Assembly: GCA_034659075.1 (NCBI GenBank) | Contig: JAYEGM010000194.1 | Span: 1 to 64,000 of the forward strand | DNA from: BMS3Bbin11 sp034659075 | Lineage (GTDB): Bacteria > Pseudomonadota > Gammaproteobacteria > BMS3Bbin11 | Direction of reading: 5' to 3' | DNA length: 64,000 nucleotides | Part shown: in pieces, positions 33,901 to 43,674 of the stretch | How the letters are laid out: each line of letters begins with the position of its first letter | Numbering within the stretch: the first letter of the stretch is position 1 | Notes under the pieces: generated by a model | Database searches by the model: none | Seen by the model: only the letters and a program-made list of their open reading frames with translations | Told to the model about the DNA's origin: nothing | Made by a program: the position numbers and the translations under genes

Positions 33901-34338
33901 ATGACACATTTCTGGGAAACAAAGCCACTGGCTGAAATGAATGAGAAAGAATGGGAATCACTATGTGATGGCTGTGGCCAGTGTTGCCTGGTCAAACTGG
34001 AGGATGCCGAAAATGGCGAAATTTTCTATACTGATGTTGTCTGCTATTTACTGAATCAGGATGCCTGTACCTGTGGTGATTATCCTCAACGCTGCAGCCT
34101 GGTGCCCGAGTGTGTCAAATTGACCCCTGCAAATCTTGAAGAGCTGTCATGGATGCCTTATGACTGCGCCTATCGCCGATTGGCCGAAGGTCGCGGCCTG
34201 GCATGGTGGCATCACCTGGTTTCCGGCTCATTGGAGACAGTGCATGAATCGGGGGCTTCAGTACGGGGAAAGGTTGTTATTGAGACCGAGGTGGACAGCG
34301 ATGAGCTTGAGGATCACATCGTCGACTGGGTTAGATAA
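33901..34338 (+). CDS. YcgN family cysteine cluster protein (UPF0260)
   Basis: 145 residues from ATG 33901; a TTG at 33883 would add six residues. The N-terminus starts FWETKPLAEMNEKEWESLCDGCGQCC, where CxxCxxCC is the family signature. Further Cys appear in DACTCGDYPQRCSLVPECVKL and in DCAY. LAWWHHLVSGS in the C-terminal half is also conserved. The Cys probably bind a metal or iron-sulfur cluster. Function unknown. It is convergent with trkH. Confidence 0.9.
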   Translation: MTHFWETKPLAEMNEKEWESLCDGCGQCCLVKLEDAENGEIFYTDVVCYLLNQDACTCGDYPQRCSLVPECVKLTPANLEELSWMPYDCAYRRLAEGRGLAWWHHLVSGSLETVHESGASVRGKVVIETEVDSDELEDHIVDWVR

Positions 34339-34339
34339 A

Positions 34340-34395
34340 GTTTTAGGTTTTACGATTTAGGTGTTACGTAATACGTAAATCGTAAAACCTAAAAC
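34340..34395. repeat. Heptamer-phased inverted array 5, perfect 20-bp arms
   Basis: Exactly eight contiguous 7-nt words. Bases 34340-34359 and 34376-34395 are perfect inverted repeats with a 16-nt loop. The first word begins 2 nt after the YcgN stop and the array ends 15 nt before the trkH stop. On the minus strand it uses the words GTTTTAG, GTATTAC, GATTTAC and GTAACAC, all of which also occur in array 1. It could be a bidirectional terminator, though the stem is AT-rich. Confidence 0.85.
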
Positions 34396-34409
34396 GCCGT
34401 CCTGGTTCT

Positions 34410-35861
34410 TTAACGTTTCCAGAAGGCTGGTGTAAGAACGACCAGCAGAGAAAATAATTCCAGCCTGCCCAGTAGCATGGCAAAGCTGAGTATCCACTTC
34501 CCTGAATCACTGACTGAGCGGTAGTTATCAGCAACTTCACCCAGGCCGGGGCCCAGGTTGTTGAGGCAGGCCGCGGTGGCGGAGAAAGCGGTGACGATAT
34601 CTGAACCGCTCATCATCATCAGCAGGCCGAGGCTAACGAAACTGATCACATAAAGGGCGAAGAAGCCCCAGACCGCGTTGATCACGCTGTCTGGTACTGG
34701 TCTTTTATTGAGCTTTATCGGCAGCACTGCATTGGGATGCAGCAGGCGGTCAATTTCACGTCTGCCCTGGCGCAGCAATAGTTCAACCCTGATGACCTTC
34801 ATGCCGCCCGCCGTAGAGCCGGCGCAGCCGCCGACAAAGCTGCCTATTATTAGCAGTACAGGAAGCAGACCGGGCCAGTAGCTGAAACTGCTGGTGGTGA
34901 AGCCGGTGGTGGTGGCAATGGAAATAACCTGAAACAGACCATAGCGGATAGTGCTGGAGATATCAGGAAAGATATCATCGCGAATGAGCAGGCTAATTGT
35001 GATTACAGAGAGGGCAGACAGTATCAGTAGATAGGCCTTTACCTCGGAATCGGAGATATAGTGCCGCAGGCTGCGACGGTGAATGGCGAGATAGTGCAGT
35101 GAAAAATTGACGCCGGCTACAAGCATAAACAGCATAACAATACTGTCGATTAATGCGCTATTGAAATAAGCGATGCTCGCATCATGGGTGGAGAAGCCCC
35201 CGATAGCCAGCGTGGAAAAGCTATGGCCAATGGCATCAAACAGATTCATGCCAGCGGCAAAATAGAGCACAGCGCAGAGTACCGTAAGGCCGAAATAAAT
35301 CAGCCACAGGGCTTTTGCCGTTTCGGTAATGCGCGGCGTGAGTTTATTGTTTTTCATCGGCCCGGGTGTTTCGGCACGAAAAAGCTGCATACCCCCGACA
35401 CCGAGTACAGGTGCAATAGCTACTGCAAGGACAATGATACCCATGCCGCCCAGCCATTGCAGCTGCTGGCGATAATAAAGAATTGAGCGCGGCAGTTGAT
35501 CAAGACCGGTCAATACGGTTGCACCGGTAGTGGTCAGGCCGGACATGGATTCAAACACGGCATCAACGATAGACATATCAGGGTGTTCAGCAAGTATGAA
35601 GGGCAGGGCGCCTGAAAGTGCCAGCACCAGCCAGAACAGAACAACGATCAGGAAACCATCGCGTATCCGCAGGTCTGCTGATTTACTCCGGTTAGGAAAC
35701 CACATTACCACACCGAGCACCAGCAGCACCCCCCATGACTGCATAAACACTTGCAATGTACCGTCGCTGTCATACCAGCCGATAAGCAGGGGGGGCAGCA
35801 TGCTTACACTGAATATGATGATCAGGAAGCCAAGGACCTTGAAGATGAGGCGTGATTGCAT
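34410..35861 (-). CDS. trkH: Trk-type K+ uptake protein, membrane subunit TrkH
   Basis: 483 residues, ten or so membrane segments forming four MPM repeats. The selectivity-filter Gly are in GLTTTGATVL, GGFSTHDA, TTGFTTSSF and the final NNLGPGLG. FVGGCAGSTAGGMKVIR is the well-conserved third-repeat segment. The subunit moves K+ with Na+/H+ in complex with TrkA, which is encoded immediately upstream (12 nt apart), so the two are cotranscribed. Confidence 0.95.
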   Translation of the reverse strand: MQSRLIFKVLGFLIIIFSVSMLPPLLIGWYDSDGTLQVFMQSWGVLLVLGVVMWFPNRSKSADLRIRDGFLIVVLFWLVLALSGALPFILAEHPDMSIVDAVFESMSGLTTTGATVLTGLDQLPRSILYYRQQLQWLGGMGIIVLAVAIAPVLGVGGMQLFRAETPGPMKNNKLTPRITETAKALWLIYFGLTVLCAVLYFAAGMNLFDAIGHSFSTLAIGGFSTHDASIAYFNSALIDSIVMLFMLVAGVNFSLHYLAIHRRSLRHYISDSEVKAYLLILSALSVITISLLIRDDIFPDISSTIRYGLFQVISIATTTGFTTSSFSYWPGLLPVLLIIGSFVGGCAGSTAGGMKVIRVELLLRQGRREIDRLLHPNAVLPIKLNKRPVPDSVINAVWGFFALYVISFVSLGLLMMMSGSDIVTAFSATAACLNNLGPGLGEVADNYRSVSDSGKWILSFAMLLGRLELFSLLVVLTPAFWKR

Positions 35862-35873
35862 CGTGGAGCGGTT

Positions 35874-37250
35874 TTAGATAAAAAATGCACTGACCTGAAA
35901 CAGGCCGACGACTTCATTGATATGCTTTTTCTCCTGCACAAACAGGATGACATGATCTTTGTCGAGAATGACAGTATCGTGATGCGGGATGATGACATCA
36001 TCATTACGCAGGATAGCGCCGATAATAGTGCCTTTCGGTAAGGGGATTTCTTCTATACGGCGACCAACGACTTTACTTGATTTGTCATCGAGTGCGATAG
36101 CTTCAATCGCCTCTGCTGTACCCAGGCGCAGAGAGTGCACGGCTTCCAGGGCACCAGTACGAAATTTTGGCAATACGCTGCCGATGGTAGCCTGCTTCGG
36201 TGAATAGGCAATATCGATCATAGTACGTTCGATAAGATCTGCATAGGCTGTGCGGTTGACGATCGACATCACCCTGCGGGCACCAAGTTGTTTTGCCAGC
36301 ATGGCAGACAGGATGTTGGCCTCATCATCATTTGTGATGGCACAGAATACATCCATTCTGTCAATATTCTCCATCTTTAGCAGTTCTTCGTCTGCTGAGT
36401 CACCGACCAGGACTATGGTCCGTTTGAGATGTTTTGAAACTTCTTCGGCACGCTCCGGGTCCTGTTCAATTAGCTTGACTGTATAGTTTTTCTGTTCCAG
36501 GGCTTCAGCCAGGCGAAAGCCGATGTTGCCCGCGCCGGCAAGCATGATGGCATGCACCGGTTTATCCAGCTTGCGCATTTCACTCATCACGGCACGGATG
36601 TGTTCTGTTGCAGCAATGAAAAAGACTTCATCATTGACTTCAATCACAGTCTCACCGTCAGGCATGATGGCCTCACCCTGCCGGTAGATGGCAACAACAC
36701 GTGTTTCGATATTGGATAAGTGGTCTTTCAGTTCACGTAGATGATGACCAACCAGGGGACCGTCATCATAGGCCTTTATGGCGACCAGTTGAATGCGCCC
36801 ACCAGCAAAATCCAGTACCTGTAGAGCACCCGGTCTTTCTATCAGTCGCAGCAACTCGGTGGTGACAATTTGTTCCGGGCTGATGATGTGGTCTATGCCA
36901 AGGCCTTCTTTAATAAAGTCAGTGTCTTCTGTGAAATACTGAGTTGAACGCAGGCGTGCAATTTTCTTCGGGGTATTGAATAAAAAGTCAGCTGTACGAC
37001 AGGCAACAATATTGGTTTCATCGCTATTGGTAACAGCAAGAATCAGCTCTGCATCGTCGCAGCCTGCTTCACGCAAAACATCCGGGTGCGAGGCATGACC
37101 ATGTACCGTGCGGATATCAAAACGGTTTTGCAACAGGCTCAGTCGTGCCTCGTCGATATCAACCAGAGTAATATCACCCCCGGCCTCGCGTGACAGAATT
37201 TCGGTAATTGATGTACCTACCTGCCCAGCACCTAGAATTATAATTTTCAT
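35874..37250 (-). CDS. trkA: Trk system K+ uptake regulatory subunit TrkA
   Basis: 458 residues with two tandem RCK units. The NAD-binding loops are IILGAGQVGTSI at the N-terminus and MLAGAGNIGFRL near residue 233. Each is followed by an RCK_C domain. The first RCK domain has VDIDEARLSLL, and the second VGDSADEELL. It gates TrkH in response to nucleotides. It lies between ntrX and trkH on the minus strand. Confidence 0.95.
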   Translation of the reverse strand: MKIIILGAGQVGTSITEILSREAGGDITLVDIDEARLSLLQNRFDIRTVHGHASHPDVLREAGCDDAELILAVTNSDETNIVACRTADFLFNTPKKIARLRSTQYFTEDTDFIKEGLGIDHIISPEQIVTTELLRLIERPGALQVLDFAGGRIQLVAIKAYDDGPLVGHHLRELKDHLSNIETRVVAIYRQGEAIMPDGETVIEVNDEVFFIAATEHIRAVMSEMRKLDKPVHAIMLAGAGNIGFRLAEALEQKNYTVKLIEQDPERAEEVSKHLKRTIVLVGDSADEELLKMENIDRMDVFCAITNDDEANILSAMLAKQLGARRVMSIVNRTAYADLIERTMIDIAYSPKQATIGSVLPKFRTGALEAVHSLRLGTAEAIEAIALDDKSSKVVGRRIEEIPLPKGTIIGAILRNDDVIIPHHDTVILDKDHVILFVQEKKHINEVVGLFQVSAFFI

Positions 37251-37262
37251 TGCACTGTTATA

Positions 37263-38633
37263 CTATTGTTTTCGGCTGTTCTTCGGGTTGATATCCAGCG
37301 CCTTAAGTTTACGATAGAGGTGTGTTCTTTCCATGCCTACGATCTGAGCTAATTCACTAACATTGCCACCTACCTGTTTCAGGTGATGGAGCAAATAACT
37401 GCGCTCAAATTGATCACGAGCATCACGCAGTGACTGGTTGTAATCCGGTGCGGGTTCAGTAGATACTTCTGTCATTGTGCGATTACCGAGAGCTGACTGC
37501 ACTTCTTCAACAGTAACTTCTTCACCACGGTTTAAAATTAGTAAACGTTGCACCAGGTTTTTTAATTCACGCACATTACCTGGCCAGCTGTATTGTCGCA
37601 GCACGCTGAATGATGCAGCAGAGAAATGGCGAGAGGGAAGGTGCTCGACTCTGGTCATATAGTCCAGATAATATTCAATGAGTAAGGAGACATCTTCCGG
37701 GTAGTCCCGCAATGGTGGTATCTGGATCGGTACTACATTTAATCGATAATAAAGATCCTCGCGAAAATTACCGGCTGTAACTTCTTCTTCAAGATTGTGC
37801 GTCGTGGCAGCTATAACACGTACATCGAGGTCTACCGGTGTACTGCCGCCCACGCGCAGGAAGCGGTTTTCCCGCAGCGCACCGATCAGTTTGGCCTGAG
37901 TGCCAGGATCCATGTCTGCTATTTCGTCCAGTAGCAGCGTGCCGCCTTTTGCCTGCTCAAATGAACCTGCCGTGACCACACCATCTTTTTCCGAGCCGAA
38001 CATTTGCACGGCAATATTTTCTGCTGGAATGGCCGCCAGATTGATTGTCACCAGCTCGGCTTCTGCCCGTCGGCTGAGTTTATGTATCATGCGGGCAGCG
38101 ACTTCCTTACCGCTACCCGGTTCACCTGTAACCAGAACCCAACTTTCAGTGTTAGCAACAAGCTTTATCTGCCCTCGCAGCTGTTGCATGCTTTGGCTAT
38201 CTCCAATCAGCTCATTGAGAGGCTGTAATTGCTGCCGCAACTGAATATTTTCGTTGCGTAACTGAACATTTTGCAGGGCTCTTTGCACGGTGACCAGGAG
38301 TTTTGCCATAGAGAGTGGCTTTTCAAGAAAATCATAGGCACCGAAGCGTATTGCTTCTACTGCAGTTTCAACATTTCCATGACCCGACATCATTACTACC
38401 GATGGGGGGGCTTCTTCATTTTGCATCCATTCTTTTAGCAGGCTGATGCCATCAGTACCGGGCATCCAGATATCCAGCAATACAAGGTCGGGTGTGAATT
38501 CACTCAGTGCCTTGCGTGCTTCTTCAGCATTATTGGCAGTGGCGACGATGTAATCTTCATCTTCAAGAATTTCCTGTACCAGCCGACAGATTTCCGGCTC
38601 ATCATCAGTGATTAGAATGCGATTATTTTTCAT
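37263..38633 (-). CDS. ntrX: NtrX-type response regulator (sigma-54 AAA+ family, GAFTGA loop missing)
   Basis: 456 residues. Receiver domain with Asp54 in LVLLDIWMPGTDG, AAA+ domain with Walker A GEPGSGKE (170-177), Walker B GGTLLLDEIADM, arginine-finger region and PGNVRELKN, and a C-terminal Fis-type HTH (GGNVSELAQIVGMERTHLYRKLKALDI). In the place of GAFTGA the sequence is FGSEKDGVVTAGSFEQA, so the sigma-54-contacting loop is absent, as is common in NtrX. Regulation through sigma-70 RNA polymerase is then more likely. It pairs with the NtrY kinase 23 nt upstream. Confidence 0.9.
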   Translation of the reverse strand: MKNNRILITDDEPEICRLVQEILEDEDYIVATANNAEEARKALSEFTPDLVLLDIWMPGTDGISLLKEWMQNEEAPPSVVMMSGHGNVETAVEAIRFGAYDFLEKPLSMAKLLVTVQRALQNVQLRNENIQLRQQLQPLNELIGDSQSMQQLRGQIKLVANTESWVLVTGEPGSGKEVAARMIHKLSRRAEAELVTINLAAIPAENIAVQMFGSEKDGVVTAGSFEQAKGGTLLLDEIADMDPGTQAKLIGALRENRFLRVGGSTPVDLDVRVIAATTHNLEEEVTAGNFREDLYYRLNVVPIQIPPLRDYPEDVSLLIEYYLDYMTRVEHLPSRHFSAASFSVLRQYSWPGNVRELKNLVQRLLILNRGEEVTVEEVQSALGNRTMTEVSTEPAPDYNQSLRDARDQFERSYLLHHLKQVGGNVSELAQIVGMERTHLYRKLKALDINPKNSRKQ

Positions 38634-38656
38634 TGTTTTTAAGATGTGTATTGTTG

Positions 38657-40858
38657 CTACTCATTTAAATTATATATTTTTACCGGTAACTGGATGGTAA
38701 AGCAGCTGCCATTATTTTTCATATTTTTTACCCAGATAGTGCCGCCGTGTTCATCGATAATCTTTTTCACGATTGCCAGGCCCAGGCCGCCGCCTTTTTC
38801 CTTGCTGGTGACATAAGGCTCGAACAGGTTATCCAGCAGCTCTTTCTGTATCCCCGGCCCATTATCTTCAAAATGGATAGTGACGATGTTTGTCTGCTTG
38901 CCGATACCGGATTCGGTACTGACCCGCAGCTGTGCATGTTCGGTTTGCCTGAGTGCATGGATAGCGTTGACTATCAGGTTGTTAAATACCTGGCGCATGC
39001 GACCCGAGTCGAGCATCATCGGTGAAATGGATTCATCCAGCGACAGCTTGATCTCGACCGGTTCATTATGCCCTTTATGGAGTTCGACGACATCAGCGAG
39101 CAACTGGTTCAGGTCCACATTATTAATATTCATGCTGACCGGCTGAGCATAGTTGGAGAAGGCATTCACCATTTCTTTCATTGATTCAACCTGCTCAGAG
39201 ATGGTGCGGGTTGCACGGTCCAGTGTTTGTTTCTCGCTGTCATCGAGGGTATGCAGGTATTTCTGTCTGATTCGCTCGGCTGACAGCTGGATAGGGGTCA
39301 GCGGGTTCTTGATTTCATGGGCCAGGCGCCTGGCAACTTCTCCCCAGGCGGCATCGCGCTGTGCCTGCAGCATGACAGTGATGTCGTCGAAAACAAAAAC
39401 ATAACCTGATTCGCCCGCCTGCTTGCCGGGCAGGCGCGTACCGCGACAGAGTAGAACCTGTTTGCCGCGAGAGCTAAAGAGAACCAGTTCTTCATCCCAT
39501 TCAGGTTTATTCGCTGACATGGTTTCGTTGAGTACGGAGAAAAAATTTTTTAGTGATGGCTGTGTCCGGGCCAGTGAATGTAAATCCTGATCATACAGTT
39601 CATCCATTTTTTCTATACCCAGTATTTCACAGGCACGGCTATTATGGGCACGCAAACGACGGTCGGCATCAAAGGACAGGACACCGGACGACAGGTGGCT
39701 GAGTATGGTTTCCAGATAAGTATGTTGTTCGACCAGCCTGGCCTGGCTGGTCTGCGCATTTTCGCGTGCCCTGGAGATCTGCTGGGTCATGCGGTTGAAT
39801 GACTTTATCAAAATGCCGAATTCATCACTGGAGGTGACGGGCAGCTGTGTGCTGTAGTTGCCGTCGGCGACTGCCTGGGTGCCCTCGGCCAGTTCCCGCA
39901 ATGGTGATGCCAGGCGACGGGCGGAAAAAGTAGCTGTCCAGACGGCAAGCAGCAATGTCATCAGGCTGACCAGGCTTAATGTCATTATAAAACCGAATTT
40001 GATCGGGCCGCGCAGGTAGAGTAATCGATCATACTCACCGATTGCTGTATTGATACTGGATTCCAGGTTTGCAAAGCGCAGAGGAATTGGTTTGATTGCC
40101 TGCAGTACATTAGGTGTCATACCCACCGATGCGGAGGGTACGATAACAGCGATTCGAAGTATCTGGCTACCATCTATGCCGGTTTCCTGATCTGCATAAA
40201 CGCCCTGCGTGCTGAGTGAAGTGAAGACGCGCTCATCAGGCTGCGAAGGGAGTAAGGTTCCTGGCTGCATGGAGCTGGAGGCAAGAATCCGGCCTCGCTG
40301 GGTGAACATGGCGGTTTCACTGTAATTTTCTTCACGCCGAATACGATCAAGCAGGCTGATCATTTCAAGGCTGTCAGTCGTTTCTTCTAAATCTGCAACG
40401 TAGCGTATCAGTGTGTCGACCTGTCCTTCTTTTAATGATTTCAACGACACCTGGCCAAGCAGAGTGGCATCGGACATGGCCTGTTCAATGCGCACATCAA
40501 ACCAGCTGTCGATGCCGTGGCTGAGAAATTGTGTTGAGATATAATAGACGACTGACAGCGGCATAAAGGCAAGCAGTGTGAACATGCCGACCATGCGCAA
40601 GGTGAGTCGTGAACCGATAACCTTCGCTCGTACCTGCTGGATCAGTTTGTAAACACTCCCCAGGTTCAGTACCAGCAGAATGAAGATGCCAACCAGGTTG
40701 ATAACCAGTAGTGGTGCGTAGAGTTCAGACAGCTGCGTCGTGTTTTGTGCGGCTATGCTGAGCAGCAAAAGAGCCGCTAACAATATTAACGACAGAATCA
40801 GTGACGATGCAGGACTGCCAATGATATTTTTTAGTGTCTGAGAGGCCACTCTGTCCAC
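38657..40858 (-). CDS. ntrY: NtrY-type sensor histidine kinase
   Basis: 733 residues. Two hydrophobic segments at 17-70, then another near 88-110 and a periplasmic loop of ~170 residues. A fourth membrane helix near 285-310 leads to a HAMP domain (ASPLRELAEGTQAVADGNYS) and PAS-like region. The kinase core has the phosphorylated His near 513 in LAHEIKNPLTPIQLSAERIR, an N box (MRQVFNNLIVNAI), and DNGPGIQ and GGGLGLAIVKKI. The layout is that of NtrY, which together with NtrX responds to nitrogen, redox or envelope conditions. It overlaps the DUF4390 gene by 28 nt. Confidence 0.9.
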   Translation of the reverse strand: MDRVASQTLKNIIGSPASSLILSLILLAALLLLSIAAQNTTQLSELYAPLLVINLVGIFILLVLNLGSVYKLIQQVRAKVIGSRLTLRMVGMFTLLAFMPLSVVYYISTQFLSHGIDSWFDVRIEQAMSDATLLGQVSLKSLKEGQVDTLIRYVADLEETTDSLEMISLLDRIRREENYSETAMFTQRGRILASSSMQPGTLLPSQPDERVFTSLSTQGVYADQETGIDGSQILRIAVIVPSASVGMTPNVLQAIKPIPLRFANLESSINTAIGEYDRLLYLRGPIKFGFIMTLSLVSLMTLLLAVWTATFSARRLASPLRELAEGTQAVADGNYSTQLPVTSSDEFGILIKSFNRMTQQISRARENAQTSQARLVEQHTYLETILSHLSSGVLSFDADRRLRAHNSRACEILGIEKMDELYDQDLHSLARTQPSLKNFFSVLNETMSANKPEWDEELVLFSSRGKQVLLCRGTRLPGKQAGESGYVFVFDDITVMLQAQRDAAWGEVARRLAHEIKNPLTPIQLSAERIRQKYLHTLDDSEKQTLDRATRTISEQVESMKEMVNAFSNYAQPVSMNINNVDLNQLLADVVELHKGHNEPVEIKLSLDESISPMMLDSGRMRQVFNNLIVNAIHALRQTEHAQLRVSTESGIGKQTNIVTIHFEDNGPGIQKELLDNLFEPYVTSKEKGGGLGLAIVKKIIDEHGGTIWVKNMKNNGSCFTIQLPVKIYNLNE

Positions 40859-41403
40859 TTGCTGTTTAGGTGCCAGGATGATGAAAAATAGGCCAGTGGA
40901 CGCATCATGGCCGGTAACTTACCCAGATCCAGCTTGATGCGCGCATCGAGTGCATACCTTTTTCCCTGTATTAATGGCTGTTCCAAAGGCAGGTTCAACT
41001 GTTTGAAGACCCCTAATCTTTCCAGTGCCTCACTCTGGCTGCCAAAGCTTTCCTGCTGATTCAGTAAATCTGGCCTGCTAACCACATATTCATCCGATAC
41101 CGGTTTATAGGATATGGCAATAGGCACAGTCCAGATGGCCACTTCCTTGTCCCATACATAACTGCGCACACGTCTAAGGACAAATTCCATATTTAACTGC
41201 AGCGGGATGCTCTTGCTCAGGGCCTTTCTTACATCATCAGTCAGGTTCAGGGTAAGTTTTCCATCAACCTGAATAGACTCATCGTCATGGCGGGCTTCTA
41301 TATGGTCAATGGTGAAGCCGCGGCTGCTGGCCGCAGAGGACCACAGCGAGAGCAGCAACAGACAGAGTATGGGTCGAATATTAGTTTTTTTGCAGGCAAG
41401 CAT
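40831..41403 (-). CDS. DUF4390 family exported protein
   Basis: 190 residues from ATG 41401-41403; a longer ORF to 41451 extends into rsmB and adds non-conserved residues. The start lies 20 nt inside the rsmB end, so both are coupled. An N-terminal signal segment (IRPILCLLLLSLWSSAASS) is followed by the domain. FVLRRVRSYVWDKEVA, ISYKPVSDEYVVSRPD and the C-terminal FSSSWHLNSKWTEWPL are typical family features. It usually sits between rsmB and ntrY in gammaproteobacteria; its function is unknown. Confidence 0.85.
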   Translation of the reverse strand: MLACKKTNIRPILCLLLLSLWSSAASSRGFTIDHIEARHDDESIQVDGKLTLNLTDDVRKALSKSIPLQLNMEFVLRRVRSYVWDKEVAIWTVPIAISYKPVSDEYVVSRPDLLNQQESFGSQSEALERLGVFKQLNLPLEQPLIQGKRYALDARIKLDLGKLPAMMRPLAYFSSSWHLNSKWTEWPLRH

Positions 41404-42703
41404 AAAAGAAGCCGTCCATCTGGTGTTCGCCTGGCAGAATTTGTATTCCATGCTGGCGTGAGTGACCGTAGTTTACATCTATACGCTGTTCATTTGCATG
41501 ATCTTCTTGCAACAGGAAGCTGGAAATGACATTTTCGTTCTCCTGCGGCAGGATAGAGCAGGTAGCATAGAGTAATTTGCCGCCCTTTTTCAGCAATGGC
41601 CATAGCGCAATTATTAGCTGTAGCTGCTGTTGCGCCAGCTGATCAATGTCTGTGGCACGGCGCAGCAGTTTGATGTCGGGGTGACGGCGAATGACGCCGG
41701 TGCCGGAGCAGGGGGCGTCCAGCAGTATGCGATCATACCTCTGATTATCCCACCATGTATCGGGCTTACCGGCATCTCCCTGTATGACATCAACTTTTTG
41801 CCCCAGCCGCTCCAGGTTTTGAACGATACGCAGCAGGCGTTGTGGGTCCAGCTCCAGTGCAGTCAATTCAACCTTGCCATTTGATGCTTCTACTATATGG
41901 GCCGTTTTCCCCCCGGGCGCAGCACAGGCATCGAGTACCCGCTGACCATCCTGCAGATCAAGCAGGCCTGCTGCAAGTTGTGGTGCTATGTCCTGAACAG
42001 AAACCAGTCCTTCGTCAAAACCGGGTAATCCTTCTATCTGGCAGGGCGTTTCCAGCGTAATGCCGGAGGGTGTTATGTCACTGCCCAGGGCTGGAATGCC
42101 GGATGATTCAAGTTGATCAAGGTAGTCTTTACGGCTAGTGCGCTGGACATTAATACGCAGTGACATGGGTGCCTGTTTATTGTTTTCATCTGTAATGTCC
42201 CGCCATGATTCAGGCCATGAGTTCTGGATTATCTGTAACAGCCATTGCGGGTGGGAGCTTGTGGCTAGCGGATCCTGGTCTATCTTTATCTTTAGCGACT
42301 CAGCCTGCCGCAGATAGTTCCTCAACACGCCGTTGACCAGGCCCTTGGCCCATTTTTTCTTTAATGTATAAACGATATTAACGGCTTCCGATACTATTCC
42401 ATGTCTGGCGATATCGGTTTTCGATAGCTGAAACAGTGCCGATAGCAGAAGAAAATGTATGTCCCGGTGTTTGCGCTGCAGGGGCTTGTCCAGCAGTTGC
42501 GAGAGAATTATTTCCATTTGCTGATACCAGCGCAGCGTGCCAAGACATATGGATCTGGCAAATGAAACATCACGGGCATCGGCTAACTTGTCAATACCGG
42601 CATCCTGCAGAGCTTTGTCACTGTTGAATCCTTTATCAGCGACTAGCTGCACAGCTCTGCTGGCAACTATCCTGGCAGATGTTTTATCGTTGGCCCGGGT
42701 CAT
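41381..42703 (-). CDS. rsmB: 16S rRNA (cytosine-967-C5)-methyltransferase
   Basis: 440 residues. An N-terminal NusB-like RNA-binding domain (about 1-140) precedes a Rossmann methyltransferase domain. The SAM-binding motif is DACAAPGGKTAHIVE, and the two catalytic Cys are in LDAPCSGTGVIRRHPDIK and LLYATCSILPQENE. It methylates C967 of 16S rRNA. The ATG lies 20 nt before the end of fmt, so the two overlap; fmt-rsmB order is typical. Confidence 0.96.
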   Translation of the reverse strand: MTRANDKTSARIVASRAVQLVADKGFNSDKALQDAGIDKLADARDVSFARSICLGTLRWYQQMEIILSQLLDKPLQRKHRDIHFLLLSALFQLSKTDIARHGIVSEAVNIVYTLKKKWAKGLVNGVLRNYLRQAESLKIKIDQDPLATSSHPQWLLQIIQNSWPESWRDITDENNKQAPMSLRINVQRTSRKDYLDQLESSGIPALGSDITPSGITLETPCQIEGLPGFDEGLVSVQDIAPQLAAGLLDLQDGQRVLDACAAPGGKTAHIVEASNGKVELTALELDPQRLLRIVQNLERLGQKVDVIQGDAGKPDTWWDNQRYDRILLDAPCSGTGVIRRHPDIKLLRRATDIDQLAQQQLQLIIALWPLLKKGGKLLYATCSILPQENENVISSFLLQEDHANEQRIDVNYGHSRQHGIQILPGEHQMDGFFYACLQKN

Positions 42704-43634
42704 TGACCGTGTTCTCCAGCACTGTTCCGCTATCCATCTTCATACCATTCAGGAAGTTTGCCGCGCACAGCGCTTTACCGCCCGGGCGCTGTAATTTTCG
42801 AATACGTAAAACACCTTTTCCACAGGCGACGCGAATGCCTGATTTGTCTGCCGAGAGGATGGTTCCCGGACCCGCTGACAAACTTTCATCACAGCATTCA
42901 GCCTGTAATATTCGCAATTTGCAGCCTCTGTAGCAGGTCTGTGTGCCGGGCCAGGGGTTGAAAGCGCGGATACGCCGTTCTATCACCCCGCAATCCTCTG
43001 ACCAGTCAATATCACTCTCCAATTTACTGATTTTTTTTGCATAGCTGCTTAACGCATTCTCCTGTGAAACGGCATTCTCCTGATAGCCGGCGAGATTAGC
43101 CAGAACATCGGTGATTGCCACCGCACCTGTATCTGCCAGCCGGTCATGCAGTAATTCCACGGTGTCTGTCTGTTCGATAATGACCGGGTATTGCGCAAGA
43201 ATATCTCCGGTGTCGAGGCCGGAATCCATCTGCATGATGGTAATTCCTGTTTCTTTATCGCCGGCTTCAATTGCCCGGTGTATCGGCGCCGCACCTCGCC
43301 AATGGGGAAGCAGGGATGCATGTATATTCAGGCAGCCATGTACAGGTATTTCCAGTATTTCCGGTGGCAGAAGCAGGCCATAGGCTACCACGACCATGGC
43401 ATCGGCAGAAAAGGCTTTCATTTTTGTTGAGGCTTCTTTCAATGAGGCGGGCTGCTCAATCAGCAGGCCGTGTTTCTGTGCACATTCCTTTATCGGCCCG
43501 GGCCGGGTTTGTCTGCCACGACCGGCCTGTCGGTCTGGCTGGGTATAGACCGCTACAACCTCGTGTCCGGCTGCAAGTATTGCCTCCAGAGCGGGAACAG
43601 AAAATTCCGGCGTGCCGGCAAAGATAATTCTCAT
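42684..43634 (-). CDS. fmt: Methionyl-tRNA formyltransferase
   Basis: 316 residues, the usual length. It adds a formyl group to initiator Met-tRNA. Landmarks are FAGTPEFSVPALEAI at the N-terminus, HASLLPHWRGAAPIHRAI with the catalytic Asn-His-Asp environment (NIHASLLP), and MDSGLDTGDIL. The C-terminal OB-like tRNA-binding domain starts around residue 205 (RIRAFNPWPGTQTCY). Overlaps rsmB by 20 nt and lies 40 nt after def. Confidence 0.97.
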   Translation of the reverse strand: MRIIFAGTPEFSVPALEAILAAGHEVVAVYTQPDRQAGRGRQTRPGPIKECAQKHGLLIEQPASLKEASTKMKAFSADAMVVVAYGLLLPPEILEIPVHGCLNIHASLLPHWRGAAPIHRAIEAGDKETGITIMQMDSGLDTGDILAQYPVIIEQTDTVELLHDRLADTGAVAITDVLANLAGYQENAVSQENALSSYAKKISKLESDIDWSEDCGVIERRIRAFNPWPGTQTCYRGCKLRILQAECCDESLSAGPGTILSADKSGIRVACGKGVLRIRKLQRPGGKALCAANFLNGMKMDSGTVLENTVNDPGQR

Positions 43635-43674
43635 AGGGCTGTGTTAATTTGTTATTCAGTAATGGTTGTCAGGA

